Assembly (NCBI GenBank): GCA_016713175.1 | Contig: JADJPQ010000001.1 | Coordinates: 434,001 to 498,000 of the forward strand | Length of the DNA stretch: 64,000 bases | Direction: 5' to 3' | Source of the DNA: Planctomycetota bacterium | GTDB lineage: Bacteria > Planctomycetota > UBA1135 > UBA2386 | In this document: positions 46,207 through 55,510 of the stretch, in pieces | How positions within the stretch are numbered: position 1 is the stretch's first letter | How the letters are laid out: every line of letters starts with the position of its first letter | Position numbers and translations under genes: made by a program | Notes under the pieces: model-generated | The model's database searches: none | What the model was told of the DNA's origin: nothing | What the model saw: the letters and a program-made list of their open reading frames with translations, nothing else

Positions 46207-47088
46207 TCAGTGGCGGGGCTTGGGTCGGATGGCACTGCCGTTGCCGGCCCCGCCGGCGGGGCGTTCGGTCTGGCCGCGGCCCTGCTCGCGTTCGCGCGGC
46301 GGGCGGCCCTGCTGGTCGTTGCCGCGCTGGCGTTCGCCGCGGCCTTCGCTCTGGCCCCGGCTCTCACCGCGACCCCGCTCGCGGGCGGCTTCCCGTTCAC
46401 GCGGGCCGACGCGGCCATCGTCGTTGCGATCGGCGCGTTCGCGGGCGCGCTCGCGCGAGCCGTCGCCTTCCTGGCGCTCATTCCCTTCTTCGCGCCGTTC
46501 TTCGCGCCGCTCCTGCCGTCGCTCCGCCCGTTCCTCGAGGCGCTCCTCTTGCAGCTCACGCGTTTCCTCGTGGCGTTCCTCGCGCGCCTGCTGGCGTTCT
46601 TCCCGGGCTTCCTGGTGCTCCACGCGCATCTCCTGCATCTTGGCGCGCACGAGTTCCTTCATCGTCGCGCGTTCCTGCTCGTCGAGCTTGCCGTCGCCAT
46701 CGGCGTCGGCCTCGGCGAACAGTTCCTCGCGCAGACCCGGGTGGTTGGCGAGGAACCGCTTCGCGCGTTCGGCCGGCGGCAGCTTCTCGTCGCCACCCGC
46801 TCCCCGTGTCCTGCTCTCGCCACCCGGTTGCGCCCCGGGCGGTGTTCCGCTGGAGCCCTCCGCGGCCTGGTTGCCACGGGTCTGTCCTCGCGCCCCCGCC
46901 TGACCCGGCTGACCGTCCTGCTCACCGCGCGCTGGGCGCTGGCCCTGGGCGGGTCCCTGCGGCTTCTCGCCGTGTCGTTCGGTGCTCGGTTGCTGCTGGT
47001 TGCGAGCAGGCTTCTGTCGGGACTGGCTGACGGCGTCGGCGGCCAACAACGCGGCGGCGGCGGCGGCGGCAAGGATGACTTGAATCAT
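46207..47088 (-). CDS. Exported EF-hand protein with charged low-complexity repeats
   Basis: 293 aa with a good ribosome binding site (GAGGAG, 4 nt before ATG) and a signal peptide (VILAAAAAAALLAADAVSQ). A Gln/Pro/Gly-rich linker is followed by an EF-hand (EADADGDGKLDEQE). Next comes a long Arg/Glu helix with repeated 'EERQQAREER' heptads, then a second calcium loop (DRNDDGRVGPRE) and an Arg/Gly/Gln tail. It probably binds calcium outside the cytoplasm; the charged helix may be a single alpha-helix rod. The function is unknown. Confidence 0.7.
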   Translation of the reverse strand: MIQVILAAAAAAALLAADAVSQSRQKPARNQQQPSTERHGEKPQGPAQGQRPARGEQDGQPGQAGARGQTRGNQAAEGSSGTPPGAQPGGESRTRGAGGDEKLPPAERAKRFLANHPGLREELFAEADADGDGKLDEQERATMKELVRAKMQEMRVEHQEAREERQQAREERHEETRELQEERLEERAERRQERREERREEGNERQEGDGSRERARERADRNDDGRVGPREREAARERGRGESRGQSEGRGERQRGNDQQGRPPREREQGRGQTERPAGGAGNGSAIRPKPRH

Positions 47089-47263
47089 GGATCTCCTCGG
47101 GCGTTCGAGTTCGAGATTGGAACGGCCCTGGATCGGCGCGCCGCGTCAGGCCCTGCAGCAGGCGGACCAGGGAAACGTCGCGTTCTGCGACATGGCGGCT
47201 GCACGTCCCAGTTCGCGCCGGTGGCATTGGCAAGCGCGTCGCCGCGGCGGCAGACTTCCGCGC

Positions 47264-48631
47264 GTGAAGCTGCTCGTCGTGTTGGTGGTCGGCCTGCGGC
47301 CGAAGGACCTGGCGCATGCACCGATCCTGCGCGGGCTCGGCCAGCATGGCTTCGTGGCGCCGCTGCGGACGGTGTTTCCGGCGGTCACCTGCACGGTGCA
47401 GGCGACGTTCCTGACCGGCTTGCGGCCATCCGGGCACGGCGCCGTGGCGAACGGCTGGTACTTCCGCGATCAGGCACAGGTCTGGTTGTGGCGGCAGGCC
47501 AACGGTCTGGTCGACGGCGACAAGCTGTATGCGACGGCGCGCGCACGCCACGGCTGCACGACGGCCAAGATGTTCTGGTGGTGGAACATGTACGCGGCGA
47601 CCGACTGGAGTGTCACGCCGCGTCCCGAGTACCACGCCGATGGCCTGAAGCAGCCCGGTCTGTACTCGGAGCCGCAGGAGCTGCACCGGCAGTTGCAGGC
47701 CGAACTGGGGCCGTTCCCGCTGTTCCAGTTCTGGGGGCCGGGCGCGGACATCCGCAGCACGCGCTGGATCGTCGATGCGTCACTGGCCGTGATCCGCCGC
47801 CACGATCCGGACCTGCTGCTGACCTACCTGCCGCACCTGGACTACGACCATCAGCGCTTCGGGCCCGACGATCCGCGCAGCGTGCAGGCGGTGCGCGATG
47901 TCGATGTCGAGGCGGGTCGCCTGATCGCCGCGGCGCGCGAACGCAATGCGCACGTGATCGTGCTGTCGGAGTACGGCATCGAAGCCGCGACGCGGCCGGT
48001 GTTCGTCAATCGCGTGCTGCACGAACAGGGCTACCTGCGCGTGCAGGAGACCGGCCATGGCCAACTGCTCGACTGCGGCGCCTGCCGCGCGTTCGCCGTC
48101 GCCGACCATCAGTGCGCGCACGTCTACGTGGCCCGCGCCGAGGATGTCGCCGCGGTGGCCGCGTTGCTGCGCCGGACGCCGGGTGTCGCCAGGGTGCTCG
48201 ATCGACAGGCCAAGGCAGAACTCGGCATCGATCATCCGCGCAGCGGCGAACTGGTCTGCATCGCCGAACCCGGCTGCTGGTTCGCCTACCACTACTGGCT
48301 CGACGAGGCGCGCCGCCCCGACTTCGCGCCGACGGTCGACATCCACCGCAAGCCCGGCTACGACCCGGCGGAGTTGTTCCTCGACCCGAACCTGCGCTTC
48401 CCGAAGCTGAAGATCGGCTGGACGCTGGCCCGCAAGCTGCTGGGCTTTCGCTACCTGATGGACGTGATTCCGACCGACCCGTCGCTGGTGCGCGGCACGC
48501 ACGGGCGGCTCTACGACGATCCGGCGGCTGGTCCGGTGTTCTTGAGTTCGGATCGGCGGCTGCAGGCCGATGTCATCGATGCGACCGCGGTCAAGGACCT
48601 CTGTCTGCGAGTGCTGGCGGGATCGGGCTGA
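47264..48631 (+). CDS. Alkaline phosphatase/nucleotide pyrophosphatase-superfamily protein
   Basis: 455 aa, GTG start (MKLLVVLVVGLRPKDLAHAP). Superfamily features: the likely Thr nucleophile in FPAVTCTVQATFLTGLRPSGHGAVANGWYF, metal ligands in LTYLPHLDYDHQRFG (Asp and His), VIVLSEYGIEA and FAVADHQCAHVYVA. This is the type I phosphodiesterase/pyrophosphatase pattern; the natural substrate is unknown. There is no leader peptide, so it is probably cytoplasmic. The frame is open upstream without homology, which is why GTG 47264 is chosen; it has no clear ribosome binding site. Confidence 0.8.
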   Translation: MKLLVVLVVGLRPKDLAHAPILRGLGQHGFVAPLRTVFPAVTCTVQATFLTGLRPSGHGAVANGWYFRDQAQVWLWRQANGLVDGDKLYATARARHGCTTAKMFWWWNMYAATDWSVTPRPEYHADGLKQPGLYSEPQELHRQLQAELGPFPLFQFWGPGADIRSTRWIVDASLAVIRRHDPDLLLTYLPHLDYDHQRFGPDDPRSVQAVRDVDVEAGRLIAAARERNAHVIVLSEYGIEAATRPVFVNRVLHEQGYLRVQETGHGQLLDCGACRAFAVADHQCAHVYVARAEDVAAVAALLRRTPGVARVLDRQAKAELGIDHPRSGELVCIAEPGCWFAYHYWLDEARRPDFAPTVDIHRKPGYDPAELFLDPNLRFPKLKIGWTLARKLLGFRYLMDVIPTDPSLVRGTHGRLYDDPAAGPVFLSSDRRLQADVIDATAVKDLCLRVLAGSG

Positions 48632-48760
48632 GTGGGAGCCTTTGCGGTGAACAGGAACCAGCAGCGTCGCCGGCGGTCGCCCAATGCAGCAACCACCGGC
48701 GGAATCGGCGAGCCGCGCAATCAAATCGACTCACCGCCATCCAGGTATCCTCCTTCTACC

Positions 48761-51334
48761 GTGTCGCCATCAGCCCCGTTGTCGTCGATCGCCATCCTGC
48801 TGCTGGGCGGCAGCATGGCGGCGCAGGCCGGCAGTTCACTGGTGCTGGATCGCGGCCGGCTGCCCCAGCTGCTCCCCGGCCAGCTTGCCCGGATGGTCGA
48901 CATCAACGGCGATGGCCATCTCGATTTGATCCGGATGCGCGAGTCCGGCATCGACGTGTTGTTGCAGGATGCCAGATCGGGGCCGTTCGCTCGCGGTCAG
49001 GTGACGGTGGCGCTGGGTGGTGGCGTGACCCTGCGCGATTTCGTGGTTGGCAGGTTCGATCCAAGCGGCGACCCATTGCCGGACCTGGCGGTGCTGCGCT
49101 CGGACGGCGTCGTCGAGATGTTCGTCAACACCGGGTCGTCGTACTCGTGGTGGAACCCCCGGCCGGTGCTGCCGGCGACGCTGGCGACCGGCAGTGACCT
49201 GCTGGCCGGTGACGTCGATGGCGATGGCCGCGACGATGTGGTCGTGTTGCTTTCGGGGCTGCGGCCGAACGTGTTCGTGGCCATCGGCGGCGGTTTCCGC
49301 GACGACACGCTGGTCCGGGTGCCGCAGGCAGCGGCGGGGTTCGTCAGTCCACGCGGCGTGCTCGGTGATTTCGACGGTGACGGCGATGTCGACCTGGTGG
49401 TCGGCAACGGTGCTGGCGGACAGCCGTTCCTGCTCGCCAACGATGGGGTCGGCAATCTGAGTTACCAGAACGTGCTGCCGGCGGCGCCGACGCTGGCCGT
49501 CGGCACGATGCTCGCCGCTTCGATCACCGGCTCGGCGGCGCCGGAGATCCTGATCGGCTCGGCGGGCACGGCGACGCGGCCGCTGGTGACCTGGCGTTAC
49601 GACGCGCTGCTGCAGCAGTTCGTCGTGGTCACCCAGAACCTGGCGCCGGCCGGCGTGCGTGAATTGGCGGTGCTGCCGCTCAATGGCGATGCCAATCCGG
49701 ACCTGCTGGTCCTGCAGGCCAACGGCGAACTCGGCTACGCGCTCGGCAGTGCCAACGGCTGGTTTGGCGGCCGGGTGCAGCCGACGCCGCCCAACAATGT
49801 GCCGACGACCGTGCTCGAGGCGGCGCCCGGCCGGGTGGCGTTGGCGGTCGGCGATCTGGAAGGCGACGGCGATGTCGATGCGTTCACGGTCGGCGACACG
49901 TTCGAGGATCAGCTGCTGTTGCGACTGCCGACCAACGCGACGTTCTTCGACACCGAGCGCATCGGTTTCCCGATCCAACACCTGCGCAGCGATCCGGCGC
50001 TCGCGTTCGTCGATCGGCGGGGCGCCGGCGATCGCGATTGTGTCGGCTACTCACCCGATGGCCAGCCGATGGTGGCCGGCAACGACGGCACCGCGCGATT
50101 CGATCTGCTCGGCAACGCCGCGAACGTCCTGCCGGCACTGCCGGCCACGACGATCTGGCGGTCGCTGCAGCCCGCGGCGATCGCCGGGTCCGGGCGCCGC
50201 GACCTGATCGCCTTCGGGGACTGGTCGCCGGTGTCGGCGCAGGTCGCGCTGTTGACGCGCGCGGCCAACGGGACGTTCGTCGACACCACCGCCAACTGGA
50301 CGTTGTCCGGGAACTCGATCGCGACGCTGGCGCCGTTGTCGGGCGGCGTTCGCGACCATGTGGTGGTCGGTACCTTCAACGGTGAGCTCGAACTGCACTG
50401 GAACACCTATGGTGTACTGGCGCCGACCGCGATGCCGGCGTTCCCGCAGAACCTCGGGTTGTTCACGCTGCGCCAGCTGCTGGTCGGCGACGTCAACGGC
50501 GATGGTCGCCCGGATGTCGTCACGCTGGAGTCGGGTGTCGGGCCCCGGGTGTTCGTGGCGCAGGGAGTGGCGTCGTTCGTCGAAGTGCCGTTCGGGGTCG
50601 CGGGGCCGGCAGCAGAACACGGCGAACTGGCGGACCTCGATGGCGATGGCAACCTCGACTTGCTGCTCGTGCCGTTGGCGCCGGCGGCGGGCGTGCGGGC
50701 GTTCCTGGGGCTGGGCAGTGGTTCCTTCGTCGACGCCTCGAACGTGCTGCTGCCTGCGTCGGCGATGCGGGTGGCCGCGGTCGCGACGATGGTCGTCGAT
50801 GGCGTCCGGCGGATCGTGCTCGGCAACGACGGCGGGGTGGACATCTGGTGGAGCTGGAACGGCTCGGCCTACGTCGATCCAGCGCCGCTGCCGCTGCGCG
50901 GTTCGAACCGCACCCGTGGTTTGCATGTGGCCGACCTGGATCAGGATGGCGACCTCGATCTGGCGGTGCTGCGCCACAACTCGCTGCCGTCGGTCCTGCG
51001 CGCCGATGCGATGCATCTGGCCGCGCTGGGTCCGGCGCAGGTCGGTCGCAATCTGGATCTGCGGATCACCACGCCGTGGTCTGGACCGACGTGGTCGGCG
51101 TTGATGTTCTCGGCACCGACGGCGCCGACGCCGTCGCCGTACGGCATCCTCCGGGTGGGCATGCCGACGATTCTGGTTTCGGATGTGGTGCTGGCGGCGC
51201 GCGATCGCCGGTTAACGCTGTCGATCCCGGCCGGGTTGTCGCCGGCGGTACTGCCGCTGCAGCTTGCCTGCATCGATCTGACCTACGGCCAGTTGAAGTT
51301 CGGGCCGCTGGAGTACTGCTCGATCTTGCCGTGA
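48761..51334 (+). CDS. Large secreted FG-GAP/VCBS repeat protein
   Basis: 857 aa, GTG start. Signal peptide IAILLLGGSMAAQA. Calcium-binding repeats occur throughout: MVDINGDGHLDLIRM, AGDVDGDGRDDVVVL, LGDFDGDGDVDLVVG, VGDLEGDGDVDAFTV, VGDVNGDGRPDVVTL, LADLDGDGNLDLLLV and VADLDQDGDLDLAVL. They suggest one or more beta-propellers. The last ~100 residues (GPAQVGRNLDLRITTPW to FGPLEYCSIL) form a separate beta domain that recurs at the end of planctomycete secreted proteins and may serve in export or anchoring. The ligand is unknown. There is no in-frame stop, unlike the smaller FG-GAP gene at 24.6 kb. Confidence 0.8.
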   Translation: MSPSAPLSSIAILLLGGSMAAQAGSSLVLDRGRLPQLLPGQLARMVDINGDGHLDLIRMRESGIDVLLQDARSGPFARGQVTVALGGGVTLRDFVVGRFDPSGDPLPDLAVLRSDGVVEMFVNTGSSYSWWNPRPVLPATLATGSDLLAGDVDGDGRDDVVVLLSGLRPNVFVAIGGGFRDDTLVRVPQAAAGFVSPRGVLGDFDGDGDVDLVVGNGAGGQPFLLANDGVGNLSYQNVLPAAPTLAVGTMLAASITGSAAPEILIGSAGTATRPLVTWRYDALLQQFVVVTQNLAPAGVRELAVLPLNGDANPDLLVLQANGELGYALGSANGWFGGRVQPTPPNNVPTTVLEAAPGRVALAVGDLEGDGDVDAFTVGDTFEDQLLLRLPTNATFFDTERIGFPIQHLRSDPALAFVDRRGAGDRDCVGYSPDGQPMVAGNDGTARFDLLGNAANVLPALPATTIWRSLQPAAIAGSGRRDLIAFGDWSPVSAQVALLTRAANGTFVDTTANWTLSGNSIATLAPLSGGVRDHVVVGTFNGELELHWNTYGVLAPTAMPAFPQNLGLFTLRQLLVGDVNGDGRPDVVTLESGVGPRVFVAQGVASFVEVPFGVAGPAAEHGELADLDGDGNLDLLLVPLAPAAGVRAFLGLGSGSFVDASNVLLPASAMRVAAVATMVVDGVRRIVLGNDGGVDIWWSWNGSAYVDPAPLPLRGSNRTRGLHVADLDQDGDLDLAVLRHNSLPSVLRADAMHLAALGPAQVGRNLDLRITTPWSGPTWSALMFSAPTAPTPSPYGILRVGMPTILVSDVVLAARDRRLTLSIPAGLSPAVLPLQLACIDLTYGQLKFGPLEYCSILP

Positions 51335-51459
51335 GCCTGCTGGCCTACGGTCGCCAGTCGGGCATCCTGCGCTTCAAGAACTCGTCGAACAGCGGCACCG
51401 TGAAGGCTGTGTCCGTCGATCAAGAGACAAGATCTGCATGACTCCCCCGAGAACGACGC

Positions 51460-51491
51460 GAGGCAGCGGTTCCCGGAGGAACGGCTGCCTC
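51460..51491 (-). terminator. Hairpin downstream of groEL
   Basis: GAGGCAGC pairs with GCTGCCTC, continued by GTTC/GAAC after one mismatch, around the loop CCGGAG. It lies about 30 bp past the groEL stop. No T tract follows on the minus strand, so it may stabilise the 3' end rather than terminate on its own. Confidence 0.5.
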
Positions 51492-51522
51492 GTGCGGGGA
51501 ACGGAATCGTCCCGGTCGGAGA

Positions 51523-53181
51523 TCAGAAGTCCATGTCGCCCATGCCGCCCATGCCGCCATGGTCGTGACCATGGTCGTGGCCGCCGGCCGGGGCCTTCTT
51601 CTTCTCCGGCACCGTCGAGATCAGCGCCTCGGTCGTCAGCAGCAGCGTCGCCACCGAAGCGGCGTTCTGCAGCGCGGCGCAGGTGACCTTCGCCGGGTCG
51701 ACGACGCCGGCCTTGATCATGTCCTCGTAGGTGTCGGTCGCGGCGTTGTAGCCGAAGTTGACGTCCTTGTTGCTGCGCACCGTCTGCACGACGATCGAGC
51801 CGTCGACGCCGGCGTTGGCGGCGATCTGGCGCATCGGCGATTCGAGGGCGCGGCGGACGATGTCGGCGCCGATCCGTTCGTCACCGGTCAGCTTCAGGTC
51901 GTCGAGCGAGCTGGCGGCGCGCACCAGCGCGACGCCACCGCCGGCGACGATGCCCTCGGCAACGGCTGCGCGGGTCGCGTGCAGCGCGTCTTCGACGCGA
52001 GCCTTCCGCTCCTTCATCTCGGCCTCGGTGGCCGCGCCGACCATGATCTGCGCGACGCCGCCGGCCAGTTTGGCCAGCCGTTCCTGCAGCTTCTCGCGGT
52101 CGTAGTCGGAGGTCGTCTTGGCGATCTCGGCACGGATCTGCTCCATGCGCGCCTGGACGTCCTTCTGCTTGCCGGCGCCTTCGATGATCGTGCAATCGTC
52201 CTTGCCGACGACGACCTTCTTGGCGGTGCCGAGCTCACCGGTGCTGACCGACTCGAGCTTGATGCCGAGGTCTTCGAAGATGGCCTTGCCGCCGGTCATG
52301 ATCGCGATGTCTTCCAGCATCGCCTTGCGACGATCGCCGAAGCCAGGCGCCTTGACCGCACAGCACTTGAACGTGCCGCGCAGCTTGTTGACGACCAGCG
52401 TCGCCAGCGCTTCGCCCTCGATTTCCTCGGCGATGATCAGCAGCGGGCGGTTGCTCTGCGCGATCTTCTCGAGCAGCGGCAGCATGTCCTTGATCGAGCT
52501 GATCTTCTTCTCGTGGACGAGGATCCAGGGGTTCTCCAGGACACACTCCATCTTGTCCTGGTTGGTGACGAAGTGCGGCGAGGCATAGCCCTTGTCGAAC
52601 TGCATGCCCTCGACCCACTTGACCTCGGTCTTCAGGCTCTTGCCCTCTTCGACGGTGATCACGCCGTCCTTGCCGACGCGTTCCATCGCGTCTGCCAGGA
52701 TGGTGCCGATCTCCTCGTCGTTGTTGGCGGCGATGCTGCCGACCTGGGTGATCTCCTTCTTGCCCTTGACGCTGATCTTCACCTTCTGGATCGACTCGAC
52801 GATCTTGGCGACCGCCTTCTCGATGCCGCGCTTGATGCCGACCGGGTTGGCGCCAGCGGTGACGTTCTTGATGCCCTCTTCGAAGATGGCTTCGGCGAGA
52901 ACGGTCGCCGTCGTCGTGCCGTCGCCGGCGACGTCGGACGTCTTCGACGCGACTTCCTTCACCAGTTGCGCGCCGAGGTTCTCGTACCGGCCTTCGAGCT
53001 CGATCTCCTTGGCGACCGTGACGCCGTCCTTGGTGACGGTCGGGCTGCCGAACGACTTCTCGATGATGACGTTGCGGCCGCGCGGGCCGAGGGTGACCTT
53101 GACGGCGCGGGCGAGCTTGCGGACACCGTCGCGCATGCGTTCACGCGCTTCCTGGTCGTATGCGATCTTCTTGACTGCCAT
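51523..53181 (-). CDS. groEL: Chaperonin GroEL (Hsp60)
   Basis: 552 aa. Unmistakable: VKVTLGPRGRNVIIEKSFGSPTVTKDGVTVAKEIEL, then the ATP-binding VAGDGTTTATVLAEAI, and the conserved VEDALHATRAAVAEGIVAGGGVALVRA. The C-terminus replaces the usual pure GGM repeat with a His-containing run, GGHDHGHDHGGMGGMGDMDF; His-rich tails occur in some second-copy chaperonins. It forms the 14-mer folding chamber with GroES, encoded 56 bp upstream on the same strand. Confidence 0.98.
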   Translation of the reverse strand: MAVKKIAYDQEARERMRDGVRKLARAVKVTLGPRGRNVIIEKSFGSPTVTKDGVTVAKEIELEGRYENLGAQLVKEVASKTSDVAGDGTTTATVLAEAIFEEGIKNVTAGANPVGIKRGIEKAVAKIVESIQKVKISVKGKKEITQVGSIAANNDEEIGTILADAMERVGKDGVITVEEGKSLKTEVKWVEGMQFDKGYASPHFVTNQDKMECVLENPWILVHEKKISSIKDMLPLLEKIAQSNRPLLIIAEEIEGEALATLVVNKLRGTFKCCAVKAPGFGDRRKAMLEDIAIMTGGKAIFEDLGIKLESVSTGELGTAKKVVVGKDDCTIIEGAGKQKDVQARMEQIRAEIAKTTSDYDREKLQERLAKLAGGVAQIMVGAATEAEMKERKARVEDALHATRAAVAEGIVAGGGVALVRAASSLDDLKLTGDERIGADIVRRALESPMRQIAANAGVDGSIVVQTVRSNKDVNFGYNAATDTYEDMIKAGVVDPAKVTCAALQNAASVATLLLTTEALISTVPEKKKAPAGGHDHGHDHGGMGGMGDMDF

Positions 53182-53237
53182 GATGGACTCCGTGATTCAG
53201 CTTGGGTTTGCGGGCCGGTTTTGGTGACGCACGCGAC

Positions 53238-53543
53238 TCACTCGATCACCGCGAGGATCTCGTCCTCGCCGAGGATCAGCATCTCGTCGCCGTCCATCTT
53301 GATCTCGCTGCCGGCGTAGGAAGAGAACAGCACGCGGTCCTTGGCCTTGACCGACATCGGTTGGCGGGAGCCGTTCTCGAGCACCTTGCCGTTGCCGACG
53401 GCGACGACGATGCCTTCGCGCGGCTTCTCCTTGGCGGTGTCGGGCAGGATGATGCCGCCCTTGGTCTTCTCGTCGGCTTCAACGCGCTTGACGAGGACGC
53501 GGTCGCCAAGGGGGGTGACGGTCGCGGACTTGGTCTTGGCCAT
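53238..53543 (-). CDS. groES: Co-chaperonin GroES
   Basis: 101 aa. Family motifs: VTPLGDRVLVKRVEADEKTKGGIILPDTAKEKP (mobile loop), KAKDRVLFSSYAGSEIKMDGDEMLIL. ATG 53543 (MAKTKSATVTPLGD) is chosen over an upstream in-frame codon. It is the first gene of the groES-groEL operon. I see no CIRCE-type repeat (TTAGCACTC-N9-GAGTGCTAA) in the upstream 100 bp, so control by HrcA is not supported. Confidence 0.97.
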   Translation of the reverse strand: MAKTKSATVTPLGDRVLVKRVEADEKTKGGIILPDTAKEKPREGIVVAVGNGKVLENGSRQPMSVKAKDRVLFSSYAGSEIKMDGDEMLILGEDEILAVIE

Positions 53544-53654
53544 GATGGGGTTCCTCACTCGGATGGGTTCAGGATTGCGGGAATGCAGGAGGGAGACGAG
53601 GCCGCAGCTGAGTCGAGAGGTGTGCAGGCGAACGGATGTGATTCAGGGTCGGCG

Positions 53655-54164
53655 TCAGCTGAGGCCGGAAGGCGGTCTGGGGTGGCGGCGAGGCGCCGGA
53701 TGGGGTTGATGCGTTGGCACACGTCCGGGGCGCCTGCCGGCCGGTGGGCAGGGGCGCCCGGCCTGCGGGTCGACGAAGACCTGCAGCGGGCCGCCGAAGT
53801 GGTGCTGGATCAGGAGCTGCAGCGCCTGGCGCAGGCGGTCCAGGTCCAGGGGCTTGCGCAGGAAGGTGAAGAACCCAGCGCGTTGGGCGGCGGCCGCATC
53901 GGCTAGCGTCGCCAGACCCGACATCAGGATCGCCGGCAGTGGCCGGATCGCGGCGATCTGCTGGAACACTTCCAGGCCGGTCATCCCTGGCAGGTGGAAG
54001 TCCAGGATCGAGAAGTCGAACCGTTGCTGCCGGCACATCTGCACGGCTTCGGTGCCGAACCCGGTCGCGTGCACGGTCCAGCCCTGGCTGGCGAGGAACT
54101 CATCCAGGCAGACCCGGAGTGAGTCGTCGTCTTCGACCAGCAGTACTCGGAAGCTCTGCGACAT
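53655..54164 (-). CDS. Single-domain response regulator with Pro/Arg-rich tail
   Basis: 169 aa. Receiver domain at about 5-120: VLLVEDDDSLRVCLDEFLASQG (acidic pocket), phospho-acceptor in FSILDFHLPGMTGLEVF, ILMSGLAT (Ser switch) and FLRKPLDLDRL (Lys). After the receiver there is only a Pro/Arg/His-rich tail without a DNA-binding or enzymatic domain. It could relay phosphate to or from the orphan hybrid kinases in this window. ATG 54164 (MSQSFRVLLVED) is chosen by receiver position. Confidence 0.85.
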   Translation of the reverse strand: MSQSFRVLLVEDDDSLRVCLDEFLASQGWTVHATGFGTEAVQMCRQQRFDFSILDFHLPGMTGLEVFQQIAAIRPLPAILMSGLATLADAAAAQRAGFFTFLRKPLDLDRLRQALQLLIQHHFGGPLQVFVDPQAGRPCPPAGRRPGRVPTHQPHPAPRRHPRPPSGLS

Positions 54165-54416
54165 CAGTTTCGCGGCGAATTCCGCAAGCGCGGTTATCGG
54201 GGACCGGCCGGAGCAACGGCCATGCCGCATCGCTATCTGTGCCGCAAGCTGCTTCCCCTCAAATGCTTACGGATCGTTTGGACGACCTGGAGCACAGCCG
54301 GATCTGCCATCGTGGCAGTCCTTCAGGTTCGGCAATCTGTCAAGGTGGCATCCGGCATCCGAGGGTCCGCCGTGACCCGTAGGGGGCCGGGGAGAAGTGC
54401 CGGCGCAGTTGGCCCG

Positions 54417-54785
54417 CTACTCCTCGTCTTCTTCCTCGTCCTCTTCCTCTTCCTCGTCTTCGTCCTTGTCCTCTTCGTCGCCGCCGTCCTTGTCGTCTTC
54501 CTCGTCTTCGTCCTCGTCGTCGTCGAGTTCGAAGTCCTCCTCGGCACCGGCGGCTTCGTCGGCGTCTTCTTCGTCTTCGACATCTTCGTCGTCATCCCAA
54601 TCGTCATCTTCGGCTTCGACATCGCCCTCGTCGTCCTCGTAGGACGCGAGGATCCGATCCCAGTCGGCGACCTCGATGGTGTTGTTGCAGACGAGGCAGA
54701 CGCTGTCGTTGTCGCGCAAGTCCTCGAGCTCGTCGAGTTCGCGGTAGACCTTGCCGCACTCCCGGCAACGGACGGTTTTACCCAT
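54417..54785 (-). CDS. Zinc-ribbon protein with extreme acidic tail
   Basis: 122 aa. The N-terminal 45 residues form a zinc ribbon: CRECGKVY (Cys7, Cys10) and CLVCNN (Cys30, Cys33). From about residue 50 almost every residue is Asp or Glu, ending in a continuous acidic run. Acidic tails of this sort mimic nucleic acid or bind basic proteins. No family name is recognised. ATG 54785 (MGKTVRCRECGKVY) is chosen because upstream in-frame sequence has no such character. The DNA under the tail is a long polypyrimidine tract on the plus strand. Confidence 0.65.
   Translation of the reverse strand: MGKTVRCRECGKVYRELDELEDLRDNDSVCLVCNNTIEVADWDRILASYEDDEGDVEAEDDDWDDDEDVEDEEDADEAAGAEEDFELDDDEDEDEEDDKDGGDEEDKDEDEEEEEDEEEDEE
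54420..54540 (+). repeat. Polypyrimidine (CTT/CTC/GTC-rich) low-complexity tract
   Basis: About 120 bp of mostly TCC/TCG/TCT triplets on the plus strand, the antisense of Asp/Glu codons of the acidic protein. Mirror-symmetric purine-pyrimidine DNA of this length can form triplex structure; here it is explained by the protein tail. Confidence 0.7.
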
Positions 54786-54949
54786 GGCTGGCTGGACCGA
54801 TGGTGGACGAATGGAGGGAACGCGGCCGATGCATAGCGGTACCGGCTGCCAAGGCAATCCCCTGCCGGGCAAAACCATCGACCACCCGACCCGGCTGGCT
54901 GAGGCCGTTCCGGGCAAGGTTCTGGGGTGGTTCTGCCGAAAACCAGGAT

Positions 54950-55510
54950 GTGTCCAAGTCCCTCTACGCGATCGGCGGTCTGGGCCTGGGGTCCTGCCTG
55001 GTCATGAGCCTGATGATGCAGCACCTGTTGAAGGTGAAGACCGAACGGCATCGCTCGCCGATCGCGATCGAACTGGAGGAGGTGTTCGCCTCGCGGTTGA
55101 CCGGTCCGGTGGAGGTGAAGCTGCCGAACGGGGACGCCGATCGGACGATCGTGGTGACGCTGCCGGTGCTGGCGGGGCTGCAGAAGCAGAAGCTGGCGAC
55201 CACGGCGGGCAACATGGTGTGGCGGCGAATGGCGGGGGAGAAGGACGCGCCGGCCGCGTTGCGGGTGGAGGTGAAGGACGACTCGGGTGGGAAGCCTGAG
55301 GCGTTCGAGGTGCCGAAGCCGGTGTGGCCGACGGCGGGGGCGGGGCGGACGAGTCCAGGGGCGGGGAAGCAGCCTGCGGCTGGTGGTGGGGTGGCGCCGG
55401 CGCCGGCGTCTGGAACTGTGGCGCCGGCGGGGCCGGCAGCGCCTGGTCCGGGTGACAAGCCAGCAGCCACGACCGCGGGGTCGCCGCCTGCGGCTGGCTC
55501 CGGCGGCTGA
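54950..55510 (+). CDS. Single-pass membrane protein with Pro/Ala/Gly-rich tail
   Basis: 186 aa, GTG start (SKSLYAIGGLGLGSCLVMSLMMQHLL). One TM segment lies at about residues 5-24. A small folded domain follows (about 30-115: IAIELEEVFASRLTGPVEVKLPNGDADRTIVVTLPVLAGLQ) and a ~70-residue Pro/Ala/Gly tail. The family is not recognised. It is divergent from the zinc-ribbon gene. GTG 54950 is supported by the hydrophobic segment right behind it. Confidence 0.55.
   Translation: MSKSLYAIGGLGLGSCLVMSLMMQHLLKVKTERHRSPIAIELEEVFASRLTGPVEVKLPNGDADRTIVVTLPVLAGLQKQKLATTAGNMVWRRMAGEKDAPAALRVEVKDDSGGKPEAFEVPKPVWPTAGAGRTSPGAGKQPAAGGGVAPAPASGTVAPAGPAAPGPGDKPAATTAGSPPAAGSGG

Noticed and set aside
54397..54642. 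Poly-serine protein on the plus strand
   Set aside because: It is the antisense reading of the Asp/Glu codons of the acidic zinc-ribbon protein; the Ser run has no start context or neighbouring domain.
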